From Astropecten irregularis (Eukaryota; Echinodermata; Asteroidea; Paxillosida; Astropectinidae), in the NCBI GenBank assembly GCA_963971285.1, contig OZ020256.1:2792501-2856500 (forward strand): DNA of 64,000 bases, in the 5' to 3' direction. Below the pieces are notes generated by a model, which was given only the letters and a program-made list of their open reading frames with translations, did no database searches and was not told where the DNA came from. Both the position numbers and the translations under genes were made by a program. This document shows positions 40,213-51,700 of the stretch, piece by piece (position 1 is the stretch's first letter; each line of letters opens with the position of its first letter).

Positions 40213-40282
40213 GTAGGATACGATGGGTTATCCTTCATAACTCCAGTTACGATCGATCGTAGCGCTTTGTGACATCGACCCC
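40213..40282. mobile_element. Right half of a family E MITE
   Basis: Contains ggatacgatgggttatcctt and ends acatcgacccc, matching the right part of the element at 14783-14952. The left part is absent. Confidence 0.75.
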
Positions 40283-40370
40283 TGGTCCAAAACAGTTGAC
40301 AACGTTTTCTGGCTTGGAATTTCAGCAATAATTACCAGAATAATGTTAATAATTGGCACATAACTCAGTT

Positions 40371-40574
40371 GGGGCCAATTTCAAGGAGCTGTTAAGCACA
40401 AAAAAATTGCTTAGCACAAAATGTCTTGCTCAATAAAACAAACCACCATTGAAAATTCCATTTGATATTCATGGTCAGCGAACAACAGCCAAAGAACAAT
40501 CACAAGTGATACACAACACATGGAAATTTGGATGTTAATCCTTGTTGTGCTAAGCAGGGCCGTGAAATTGGCCC
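40371..40574. mobile_element. Inverted-repeat MITE, family G copy
   Basis: Starts ggggccaatttcaaggagct and ends gctaagcagggccgtgaaat (then tggccc). Subterminal segments (ttaagcacaa / ttgtgctaag) also pair. It is similar to 15837-16072 and to the fragment at 43563-43652. No coding capacity. Confidence 0.8.
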
Positions 40575-41040
40575 TTGGTCTTAACGATGCTTACCTGATT
40601 TCACCCTGCTGAACATCCAAATAGAAGAGAGTTCCGAGAACTGAAGACAAAAAAGAAGCTTCTTCTCTGAAAGCATGAAGACTCTGAGTCAGAAGTTTGT
40701 CGGCCACTCCACAAAGGGCAATAAAGGGCCCAAACCTGACATCAGACCAGCAGGCAGCCTTGGAGTTTCTCCACTCCCATTCTCCAGACCAAATTCTGTC
40801 TGAGACTCAATATGAGAGGAGCTACACGTCCAAGCCAGCACCAAAGGACAACAGCAGCAAAGTCACCTGGACCTGAGAGGGAGCAGAAAAAATGAATCCA
40901 ATACAAAACATCAAGTGGACAAATATGTGGAATGGCTCAGTGGTTGAACACTAGCCAGCAAAGCGCAGGGTGATGACAGAGTTCCAAAGACCAGTGATAT
41001 TTGGCTGGGTTGGCAAAGAAGAAATAATACTTGGTATAAC
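40575..41040. other. Noncoding stretch, no gene recognised
   Basis: Non-repetitive, with no recognised domain. The short frame at 40970-41176 runs into the foldback element and is not a gene. Confidence 0.4.
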
Positions 41041-41048
41041 TATAACTA

Positions 41049-41711
41049 TATGGGCGGCCAAAAGGGCCAAAATTAAAAAAAAGTTAAGAAGGACAAACAA
41101 AACATCTAAAGACCAAATTTATTCAAAGAAAGGACAAATCAACAAAAGAACAAATACACGAAAAGAACAAATGTAAACCAAAAGACAAAACTAGAAGAAG
41201 ACAACTTCACAAGAAGACAAAATCGAAGTCGAACAAATGACAAAATGGCAAAAGGACAAATTTACAAACAGACAAAACCAAAATCAAACAAAGAACAAAA
41301 CGGCAAAAGGACAAATTGACAAAAAGACAAATCCAAAATCAAACAAAGGACTGAACGGCAAAAGGACAAATTTACAAAAAGACAAATCCAAAATCAAACA
41401 AAGGACAAAACAGCAAAAGGACAAATCTTCAAAAAGACCAAACCAAAATCAAACAAAGAAAAAAATAACAAGAGGACCGATTTAAAGAAAGACAGTAAAA
41501 AAACAAATCACGCGCAAAACCTCAAGAGGACGAATGCACACAATTAAGGACGAAGTGAAAATCAGACGACCGCTATTACACACAACCATGTTGGAAAACT
41601 GAAAAGGTCACTCACTCACACAAGACGAACATTTTCACAAACGGACAAAGGTCGTTGCGAAGAGAACTGACCAGCACCGAACGATGGGGGCGGCCCCCAT
41701 TCTCTGTCTCA
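41049..41711 (+). repeat. Left arm of the foldback element
   Basis: Lysine/glutamine/asparagine-rich frames (41237-41485) are by-products of the A-rich tandem units. The arm is A-rich on this strand and its complement at 42821-43437 is T-rich. The unit aaaggacaaa with a downstream caaaatcaaacaaag recurs several times. Confidence 0.88.
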
Positions 41712-42820
41712 ATTGTTTTTGGAGGTCCCTTTACAATTTTAGTGGAAAACCTGCTGGAGTGAATTCCCAGGAGTACTATTTGCCTCATTCTCAGGGCATA
41801 GATCTGGTTCACTGCTGTAGCACATCCGTTACGTAATACCCTAGCTAAAACAAACTGGAGTACAGCCACTGTGTGTTCATTATGTAGGCCTACTGCATTT
41901 ACTGTACATTAAGTACATGTACATGTAGTACATGCCCACATTTAGGGTACTTTCTCTTGGCTTGTGACAACTGCAAAAAATCTGGTAAACTCTTGATTTT
42001 TGCATGGCCCTGCAATTGAAATCAATTAAGTTTTTAACAGTCTTATTTTACTACTAATGAAGGGATTGAAGGCACATGAGGAGCAAAAGACGTCTGCTAG
42101 TATATATATAGGCTGTCCCTGCCGATTTTGAATTATTTTGCTTGACAGCTCGCTTGACATTGTGGATTTTCAACTTTACAGCTACAGCCTACAAGCATAA
42201 ACTTCAAGCATACAATTTAAAATCGTTATAGCCGTTAGACGGAACATGGAGGAAGGAAAAGATCCTTTCATGGGGTTCTCATAGGCCTACGTACATTGTG
42301 ATCGAGAGCAATACAACAACATGGTGATTTAAATATTGGAACACATTGCACTGTTTGATTTGGAGTCTTTCTTTTTTCGTATACCTCCACACAATTATTG
42401 GAACAAAACAACATGTATAGGCCCTAAACCAATTTTTTTTTAAAAATCGTCCTTCCATTGGAGAAGTTATCCTTTTTATAGCTCCATGGTATAACTATAT
42501 CAAAGGCCTCACCACCCCCCCCCCCCCCCCAAAAAAAAAATACATATATCAACGAGATTTTCTTCGTGAAATGGTTAATTGGCACAAATTCCCCCCGCCC
42601 CCCCCCCCCCCCAAAAAAAAAAAAGATAAAGAAAAAGGGAAACCCTGATGAAATAACCAGCGCCTTCTGCTGGAGACAGACAACATAATTATAACTCATC
42701 CTATAACTTATACTATAAGACCGCATCCTAGCTTTGTGGTATTTATCAGAATATTCAAGCTCGGACTGGAGTGAATGGGAAGCCTGTAAGCCCAGTCCAC
42801 TCGTTTCGAAAACGATCCAT
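41712..42820. other. Spacer of the foldback element
   Basis: About 1.1 kb with no recognised coding sequence. It contains two C-run plus A-run tracts (42515-42540 and 42591-42624) and a TAGGCCTA palindrome pair near 41885 and 42283. It may be captured host sequence. Confidence 0.6.
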
Positions 42821-43437
42821 GGAGACAGAGATAGAGATTATATAAGTCAATGGGGGCCGCCCCCATCGTTCGGTGCTGGTCAGTTCTCTTCGCAACGACC
42901 TTTGTCCGTTTGTGAAAATGTTCGTCCTGTGTACGTGAGTGACCTTTTCAGTTTTCCAACATGTGTGTGTGTAATAGCGGTCGTCTGATTTTCACTTCGT
43001 CCTTAATTGTGTGCATTCGTCTTCTTGTGGTTTTGCACGTGATTTGTTTTTTTACTTCTTTCTTTAAATCGGTCCTCTTGTTATTTTTTTCTTCGTTTGA
43101 TTTTGGTTTTGTCTTTTTGTAAATTTGTCCTCTTGCCGTTTTGTCCTTTGTTTGATTTTGGTTTTGTCTGTTTGTAAATTTGTCCTCTTGTCATTTTGTC
43201 CTTTGTTTGATTTTGGTTTTGTCTGTTTGTAAATTTGTCCTCTTGTCGTTTTGTCATTTGTTTGATTTTGTCTTCTTGTGAAGTTGTCTTCTTCTAGTTT
43301 TGTCCTTTGATTTACATTTTGTCTTCTCGTGAATTTGTTCTTTTGTTGATTTGTCCTTTGTTTAAATAAAATTGATCTTTGGATTATTTTTTTGTCCTTC
43401 TAAACATTTGTTTGATTTTGGCCCTTTTGGCCGCCCA
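42821..43437 (-). repeat. Right arm of the foldback element
   Basis: Reverse complement of 41049-41711 with small unit-number differences. The T-rich tandem units read gtcctttgtttgattttggt on the plus strand. Confidence 0.88.
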
Positions 43438-43562
43438 TATAACTAGACTACAACATTTTTTAGGGAGAGGGGTGGTTGTGAGGAGTATTAAGTTTGACGG
43501 TTACAAAAGTTTCAGAATGAATTTCTTTTTAAGACACCGAGTTGAAAAATTGAAGATTGTAT

Positions 43563-43652
43563 GGCCAATTTCATAGAGCTGCTTAAACACAAAATTTGCT
43601 TGAAAAGCATGAAAAGTCTTCCTTGGTCAAACAGGATTACCAACCAAATTTC
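43563..43652 (+). mobile_element. Fragment of family G MITE
   Basis: Begins ggccaatttcatagagctgc and shares gtcttccttggtcaaacagg, in variant form, with the interior of 15837-16072. The second terminal repeat is not found. Confidence 0.65.
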
Positions 43653-45017
43653 ATTCTCAGCTATGCTTCAAGGAAAGGTCTGAATCTGACCAGTCATTCC
43701 TTCTCAGTCTGTCCCACCTCCACTGGCCTCTCCATCGATCCAGGGATTGGAAAAACCCATCCACCATCTTGGTCCGTACATGATCTTGACTCCATAATAC
43801 CAGTCTCCTACCCCTAGAGCTGTACAAGCAGCGGTTTGGGGCATCCTGCTGGGTAAAGTTGAGAAACAAATACATTTAGACCCTGAGGCTAGCCCTGTTA
43901 AGTCCATCTCAAGGAATGAGAGAGGCTCCCGACACTGGTACCTAGGAGGGGGCCCAAGGAAATATATGTTAGGGTAGACAGTAATACAAGATCCTGCTGG
44001 GTTTTCGGTCAGCGGTCTGTGGCGAGAGTCCACGGAGGGAACTTGACAAAATGCAATCTACTCAGGATCCAACTTCTATTTGAGGGCATTACCGATAAAG
44101 GAGAAAAACAACAACAAAAGTGGGGGATTAGAAATGAAAACTAAAACATTTCCTTATTATATTCTTATAAGCAACGGCAGCACTAACTACTCAGCATTGA
44201 CAATACCAGAAGCAGCAAGCATTGAACATGCAGTGCAAATTTTCCTCCCGAACTAGGGGCCTATACCTCGTTTTTCCCGTTTTCCTGAAATTCCCATTCC
44301 TTCGGAGAATCCCTCTATCGGCTTTCCGATGCAAGTTCTTTCTCTTTTAATACATTTTCCTGCATTGGTCTCAAAGAATCATGATTTTTAGGCCTATTTC
44401 TTTCTTTGATTTAGCATTTGACACACACAAAATTATTGCCCAGGATTGAAGCATTATTTTATCCAGCTGAACAATTGCCTACATATTCAAACAAAAGACC
44501 AAACAATTTTGTTTTCAAAATTTAGTCTGGAATCTCCCACTGGCAGCATCTTATTTTCCTTACACAAAAGTCCTGCAGGTGTCTAGCATCAGACCCGCCT
44601 GACACACTGGTGGGGGGAGATGGTATCTAGAGTGAAATGCTTGGCGTGTTGTGAGGTGACTGGTGTTATGACCCAGACCGTCACACACTGTGTCAATGAG
44701 GATAGCATATAATTGGTTTGTGGGCGAGAAGAACCATGGATGTATTTAGTCTCGCCAAATTTCTCTCAAACTACTTAAGGAGGTCAATGTCAGCACAATA
44801 ACACTAACACTTATCACTGTGACTGACCCCTTTATCTTTGTACAGGGCTCACTAATTAGTAAAGATCTAATCAGGGTTTGTGACCTTTCCTGTCCTAAAG
44901 GCATTTTACAAACCCAATGGTAGACCAAGAACACACAAAAAAAGTTGCCTTTCCAAAACATCAAACTGTGGCAACATTAGAAACCTCTTGTGTTAATATT
45001 CACTCATGTAGCTAAAC
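43653..45017. other. Noncoding stretch, no gene recognised
   Basis: Open frames on both strands between 43596 and 44033 overlap each other and show no domain. Nothing else nameable. Confidence 0.45.
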
Positions 45018-45154
45018 TAAGGGCCTGTTTGTTTCACGCAAAGAATCATGAATCCTTCGGATCCGGATCCCATTTTAGCGTACCCTGCATAGGAGGTGGA
45101 TCCGAAAAATGGGATCCGGATCCGTAGGATTCGTCCGAAACAAACAGGCCCTAA
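45018..45154. mobile_element. Tourist/PIF-Harbinger-like MITE with TAA target duplication
   Basis: Perfect 15-bp terminal inverted repeats, GGGCCTGTTTGTTTC and its complement, at 45021-45151, flanked by TAA on both sides. The interior mirrors itself further with atccggatccc and gggatccggat. A 3-bp TAA/TTA duplication and GGGCCTGTTTG-type ends are typical of Tourist-like MITEs mobilised by PIF/Harbinger transposases (established knowledge). No transposase is present. Confidence 0.85.
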
Positions 45155-45215
45155 GGTCCGCAAGCCTCCTAAACTTTTATAAACATTGCCACCAGTAGTC
45201 ATAACTTGTTAGAGG

Positions 45216-45345
45216 ATTAAAGGTAATATAATACTTTGGTTTTGTTCACCTTTTCAGTCCCATACGGTGCCAACTTTTTGAGAAAACAGTGAACAACGAC
45301 CACAGTATTTCTAAAGTCTTTCCTCTTTTATTTTTGATCTTTAAA
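45216..45345 (+). mobile_element. Truncated copy of dispersed family I
   Basis: Starts ttaaaggtaatataatactt and shares cagtcccatacggtgcc and tttttgagaaaacagtgaa with the fuller copy at 49941-50260. The right terminal repeat is absent. Confidence 0.75.
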
Positions 45346-48300
45346 AGATAACATGCATACAAGGGAAAGTTAACTTGCAAACACACACTGAACTGCCAAC
45401 TAAGCACTACAAAAGTTAGTTGTGATGATCGTAACCATATGTCTGACATGGGGAGAAGGGTTGTTTACTTTTTTCCTTCTTCTTTTTTTTAAATGGATAT
45501 TATTATTAACCATTAAACAAACAAAAAAGAAGTCTTCAAATACATGTCCGACATGTCACATATTTTCAGGCCAACAGGTTGCTATAAACCATTAATTTCC
45601 AATTACATTCCATGTGTTAGGCATAATGAGTAATGTATCAGTTTCCTAGCAGTAGCATGAATGATTTTACTAAAGAAAAAACTGGTCGTGGGCCGGCCGG
45701 GGATGTAACTTGTAAAGTTGTATTGTTGTAAATGTAAGTTGTACTTGTTGTATCAATCATGCCAACCCATGGTCAATTACTGTGTAATTATTGTAAGGAA
45801 GTCACACATGTTCAAATTAAAAATTTGTCTCTGGACTTACGGACATTCCCAAGTACACCGGAGAAGTAAAAGAAGTCGTTCAGCCTAAATTAACCACAAA
45901 AACGTCCACTTTAAAATCATTTTTTCATCCATTTACCACCACTGCATCATACGACGTGCTTGTTTACCTACAAAATGATTCGTCTGGTTCCAATTTAATT
46001 GTTCCTCTATCGTGCAAAATTGCATAAGAGACGTCCAGGTAAATCAATCAACTTACCAGTTTTAACACTAAAGAGGGCGCTATTTTTCGAGCGGGAGCAA
46101 AGTTATCGCTGGTCAATGATTGGAGGAAAGTTTCAGAGCAATAGAGGGAGCTATTCAACTGAAACGGACCGACAATCAGACCACCACAAAATAGGTTAAC
46201 CTCTATAAACAGTGCGATACTGACGAACTTTTCGGCACTGAAAAATAATACGTCTTCGGGGTATGATATTGAAACATTAATATCGTATAATTATTCAGTA
46301 ATGACACATTGTCATACAAACCAATGTCGCCTGTAGAATAACATTTCCGTCATTTTTATGTTCGGGTTCCGTCAATCCATCCGCTGATTGTCTACACGAC
46401 TTCCCACTAGGGCTCACCAGACGCTCTAACTAGAAAGGAATTTTTAATGAGCTCCGCGGACCGATTTGTGCCTATTTATAGTGGTCTGCACCTAGCCTAC
46501 AAACATTTAGTTCTCAACAATTTTATTCAGTGCACATGTTCGAACTGACTTGCGACAAATAATCGTAAGTACCACTGAAGTAGCACTTGTTCATCTTTGT
46601 ATAGATTAAAAAGCTGGCATGTACTTTTATATAATGTTTTGACTTGATTTCAAGCATTTTTGAGGCGATCTGTTTATGATATTTGTTTTACTGCATTGCT
46701 TAGCGTGGGACATAATATCTTCTATTGAGACTAACGGCCCAGTAAGTGGGACTAGAAGTTACTACAGTACGATGAGTTTGGTGAAATCGACCTTTATTTT
46801 GCCGTATTCGTCGCGTCGATTGCCTAAAAAAATTGCGAGTATTTCTAATAATTTTTATCAATTGCTTTGGAGCCTATGTGAAATTATTTAGTGGTCTGCA
46901 TCCTTGTACAATGAAAAACATCTTCACGGGCTTTAGCAATGGTCCCATACACAAACCTATGCGCGAAGGCTGGGAACTTGACCGCGTATTACTGACTATG
47001 TCAAACATAATCTACGACCGTTTCAATTCACAATTCATGTTGGTCCACGTAGGCTCTATGGGCCTGCCTTTAAGCGTCACACGAAACAGTCGTTTGGCAT
47101 AGTCAGTGACATGCGGTAAAGTTCCCAGACTTCGTAATATGATTTGTACACGGGCTCATTGCTGAAGCGCGTGGCGATTTGTTAAAGAGGATGTTCAACA
47201 CTCAACAAACCTCGCTTTATTTGTTAGAACTATAATCATTAAATTACTTGATAGGAGAAAAAAAATATTTATCTCAGTACTGGTAACTCAGTAGTCATAC
47301 GTTATATAGGCCTACTTTGAAAATTCAATCGACTAACGCGGCCACAAAAAGTGAAGCTGACATAAAAGACGTTAGATTTTAAATAAACGGATCTTTGCAG
47401 CTTGACAGCGAAGTAAACCCGCCCATCTAGATATCATGACACCAAGGACATTAACACATCATGTAAAATCATATTTTATATATAAAAACAAATCACCCAT
47501 GGGCCTATCATGCCGCGCACAATTTCATCCGTGAGTTTGTATTCATAATAAAAAAACGCAACAACAAAAACAACACCGTATTATGCGTGCATGGTGCTGT
47601 ACGGTCATCCATACCTGACATCGACAACGAGTAAAAAAAAAAAGATCCTTGAAAAAAACACAAATTGACTTTTAAAAGCTCGTTTGTAACAAAACCATGG
47701 TCATTTTAACTTTGAGCTTTGTCCATTGAAGCGTGCGAAGCATTAGGCTTAATGTAATATTTATTCATATTTTATAATTACATAGGGGGCCTACACACAG
47801 CTTGTGACTTCAGAACGTTTTATAATGATTATAATTTTTTCGCAATTTTGAAGTGGTATTGCATATTTTTTTTTTCTAAGCAATCGAGACACAATTCCAG
47901 TAATTTCTTTTTGCCAGGTGTTGAGTGCTCATTGTTCATGGTCACCGCGATCCATTATAATTGGCCTTGACGATCGATGTACCGCGTCTACCGAAGAGGA
48001 ATGAAATACAGACCCTTCTTATTTTGCTATGAATTATCAAAAAGGTTCATTATCTGTCTCATTTTTACTTTTGTTTTTCCCTTTGTTTCCTTCCATGTTT
48101 CCAAATAAATTGTTGTTCAGTGGTGTTTTGTTATTCTGAGTGATGTCTGGAAATAAATTATTGAATTATGAGCAGAACCATCAGTGCATGTAAAACGTGT
48201 TTATTTTTCGCGACAGCAGCCATGAGTTGTTTTTCGATTTTCCCTTTCCCCATGGCAACACAACAACACAACAAAATAATTATTATAAGTAGGTAGGGAG

Positions 48301-48405
48301 AAAGACGAGTTCAGGAATAATATACATGTATGAGGAGGAGGGCATTACGAAGTAGAGTGGTGTAGACTGCGGTTCTTGCTCGCCGAAGCTCATAGCCTGA
48401 TCGGA
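45346..48405. other. Noncoding sequence upstream of the PAN-lectin gene
   Basis: AT-rich sequence without a recognised gene. Two overlapping frames at 46676-47102 have no domain. The proximal promoter of the downstream gene should lie in the last few hundred bases, but I cannot point to a convincing TATA box or initiator. Confidence 0.45.
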
Positions 48406-48729
48406 ATGACTCGTCCGAAGTTTAATATTCGCCTGATTTTATTTGCCGTTCCCATCTGGATCCTCCAGATTCTTCTCTGCGCTCAAGGAAGGGTCAATGG
48501 TCCAGTATGTGGTCTAGTGGGCTACGTCTTGGCGACCTCGAGCTTCAATGAGTCCATAGCGGCCACGCAGGGACTCTGCTTCGGTGCGTGTCGCCGGCTA
48601 GCGGAGTGCAAGTCGACTAACTACTTCTTGGCGACGCGGGTTTGCGCTCTCAATAATGTGTCGCATCTCGACGGCTGCCTGAAGATGACGGTTTCACCGG
48701 GGAGTTTCTACGCATTCCGCGCCTCATCG
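48406..48729 (+). CDS. Exon 1: signal peptide and PAN/apple domain
   Basis: I chose the ATG at 48406 because it opens directly into an ideal signal peptide (MTRPKFNIR, then LILFAVPIWILQILLC); upstream in-frame sequence has no ATG. The exon has 108 codons up to the strong donor gtaagt at 48730, which is phase 0. Using that donor with exon 2 gives about 20 out-of-frame codons and a TAG at 51067, so a PAN-only secreted protein. Ending instead at 48733 (donor gtcata) keeps the lectin frame. Confidence 0.85.
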
Positions 48730-51700
48730 GTAAGTCATACTCAAGAAGGTATAACCTTATGAATCCGTGGGTTTTGATTTCACCAAATTATTCGTAACTT
48801 ACTATCAATCGTAGGACTTTTGATGCATTGAAGCCCTACGTGACTAAGGCCCCTACGATGGGTTATCCTTCGTAACTCGAGTTACGACCGATCGCAGAAC
48901 TTCGTGAAATCGACCCGTATGTAGTATGTGGATCTTATACCAATCGCCTACTTCACACGTTGGCCTTAAAATTCGTCCACACCATGGTCAGGAATCTATA
49001 AAAAAAATTATGTAATCAAGGTTTTCACGGCCGATTTTACATTTTCTCGACTCCACCCAACTTTGGTAAAACCATAATTCGATTTCGTGTGCTTTCCAAC
49101 AACAGGGTAATGCTGTTTCTAGGTAAAAAGGCGCGTGGTGCAAGCCCGGTAAAATATAGCGCCACTTATTCCAAGTTTTGATGCCAATGAAAATACAAAA
49201 CAGACATTTTGAACTTGGAATCATTCTTTGTTTGTTCATTTGATTAGATTTCCAATAACACACAATAACGCCAGATATGCCAATCCTCTGCACACTACTA
49301 CCATCTATTCCCATGCGTGATCAATGGAGTATTTATACTTGAGAAAACAGGCAACAATCTTAAAGATACAGTACCAAATAATTATGTGTAATTAAGTTCC
49401 ACGTACAAAAATAAAAGTAGAAGCAAATTGTGGTTTAAAGATAACGTTCTGTAATACATAAACTGCTAAGCGTTTTACATATTTCACTTTTAGAATTAAA
49501 ACAATAAAAACAACCCTATACATGATCTGCTTGTGAGACATAATGCACAGCATAGCGCAACACCGCGTGAATCGTAATAACATAATAATTATTTATGACG
49601 ACCGGAAATTATGATTTTGCCAATTGATATTTTAAAATTCGTCGGCGATATAGAATTATGCAAACTAGGTTTGCCCTTCATGCACCGACGTAGATCAGCA
49701 CCGAATACTCAGTGTTTTTCGCACTTGAAAATCGTGCGCTGGCTCAGGTGATGGGATTCGAAACATTAATTGCATGTATTTCTCACGTACCATACTAAAC
49801 CTACAGTCTGACAGTTGCACGACGCCTTCCGCTAGACAGACACAAACTAACTCATGGACTGAGCAAGGTAAGCGAACAAGAGATATTTACTGCGCTACCA
49901 AACTATAGGCCGAACCATCCTCACAAACCAAAAATGTCTATTACAGGTGATATCATACTTTGGTTTTTGTCAAAGAAATATAGATTTATGGGCAAGGATA
50001 TCAAGGAAGATTCAGTCAAAATCATCTGTGAAAATGTCAGTCCCATACGGTGCCTCCTTTTTGAGAAAACAGTGAAGAACGGCCACAATATTTCTTAAGG
50101 CTTTTCTCTGTTATTTTTGTTTATCTTTATAAGATCAACAATAATTTTGGCCACTAGTTTTCCTCTTTTCTTGATAAATACAGCATTACGGGCAGAAAAA
50201 TGTTAACGGTATGTTTCTACCATCACCATCTTTATACCAAAGTATGATACTACCTTAAACAAATGTAATTGCAATAGAATCAGACATTGGATGCTTCTCA
50301 CTTCTACTCACGGTGATTTGTCTTTTCTTTCACTCGGATTATTTCTGAAATCCGTTTGTATGAGTGAAAAAGGTCTGGTCGCTTGGTCGGTTGATCTATT
50401 AGTCTATTTGTCGGTAGGTTGGCTGGTGGGTTGGTCTGTCGGTCGGTCGACCAGTCGGTTGACCAGTCGGTTGTCTGCCGGTCTGTCGGTTGGTCGGTTG
50501 GTTAGTTGGTTGGTCAGTCGGTTGGTCGGTTGGTCGGTTGGTCTGTCGGTTGGTCGGTTGGTTGGCCGGGCAGTTGGTCTGTCGGTTGGTCTGTCGGTTG
50601 GTCGGTTGGTCTGTCGGTTGGTCGTTTGGTTGGCCGGTCAGTAATTGGTCTGTCGGTTGGTCGGTTGACCAGTCGGTTGACCAGTCGGTTGTCTGCCGGT
50701 CTGTCGGTTGGTCGGTTGGTTAGTTGGTTGGGCAGTCGGTTGGTCGGTTGGTCTGTCGGTTGGTCGGTTGGTCTGTCGGTTGGTCGTTTGGTTGGCCGGT
50801 CAGTAATTGGTCTGTCGGTTGGTCGGTTGACCAGTCGGTTGGTTGGTCGGTTAATTGGTTGGCCTGTCGGTTAGTGGGTTGGTCTGCCGGTTGACCAGTC
50901 GGTTGGTTAGTCGGTTAGTCGGTTGGTTTAATTCCCTCCAAAATGTGCCCACGGATCTTATACATTTATTATCCATGTTCGTTTCACATTCTTCGCTTGT
51001 ATATAGATTTATCATTGGTCGGCAAACCCAGTGTGCAAAGTACCACCTATCGTACTAGAACGTTTGTAGCACATGCCCAGCTGGCCAATGACGGAAACAC
51101 GACTGCTGTGATACCGGGGTGTACACATACCAGTGAGTTTGATCATTTCCCATTGGATTTTCTTGTGATTGGTTTTGGACGCATTTCATGCTCACTTCCC
51201 CGACACAATCGAAAGGACATGCTGCTAACGTATACCTTCATGTGTCGGGGTGGGGGTTCATGGATATGGACGGGTAGCTGAGGGTGTGGGTGGGTTTGTC
51301 CATGAAAAATAAAAGAAAACCGTGCCATCAGTGAAGCGCCATTACTCGAGAAATGATTTTAGGACCATTTTAGCGTGGACACAATAGTGTTTGTCGTAGG
51401 GTCTATACCCCCGCCCCCCCCCCCCGGGGGGGGGGGGGGGGCAGATTTCACGAAGCACTAAGATTTATCTTAAGTGTGAACTCATCTTAATTGCTAAGCA
51501 ACATGTGATGTCACAGCATTATTTTTGTCTCTTCTACCCCCCCCCCCAAAAAAAAAAAAATAAATAAATATTGGCTCTAGAACCGCCCCTGCTGGGAACG
51601 AGGGGGTCCCCCAATAACTTCATCATCACATAAGCTCTTTCCAGCTGCTCCGTCTACTGCAGCTACGGCTCCGGCTCCGGCTCACACAATATTATTTTAA

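Larger units (their letters stand above)
41041..43445. mobile_element. Foldback element with ~0.6-kb repetitive arms and 8-bp target duplication
   Basis: The direct repeat TATAACTA flanks the element (41041-41048 and 43438-43445). The element runs from tatgggcggccaaaagggcc to ggcccttttggccgccca. The left arm (41049-41711) is the reverse complement of the right arm (about 42821-43437). Each arm carries tandem ~40-60-bp units built on acaaatttacaaa-, gacaaaaccaaaatc- and aaaggacaaa-type words. The inner arm ends contain gaacgatgggggcggccccc and its complement. The central spacer (41712-42820) encodes nothing I recognise. An 8-bp duplication is typical of hAT and related DNA transposons, but family assignment is inference. 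Confidence 0.9.

Noticed and set aside
41237-41485. Lys/Asn/Gln-rich repetitive frame
   Set aside because: It lies entirely in the tandem units of the foldback arm; the complementary arm gives a different frame.
50291-50874. Overlapping frames rich in VGWSVGRLVG
   Set aside because: All are translations of the GGTCGGTTGG minisatellite; three phases are open at once, as expected for a short repeat.
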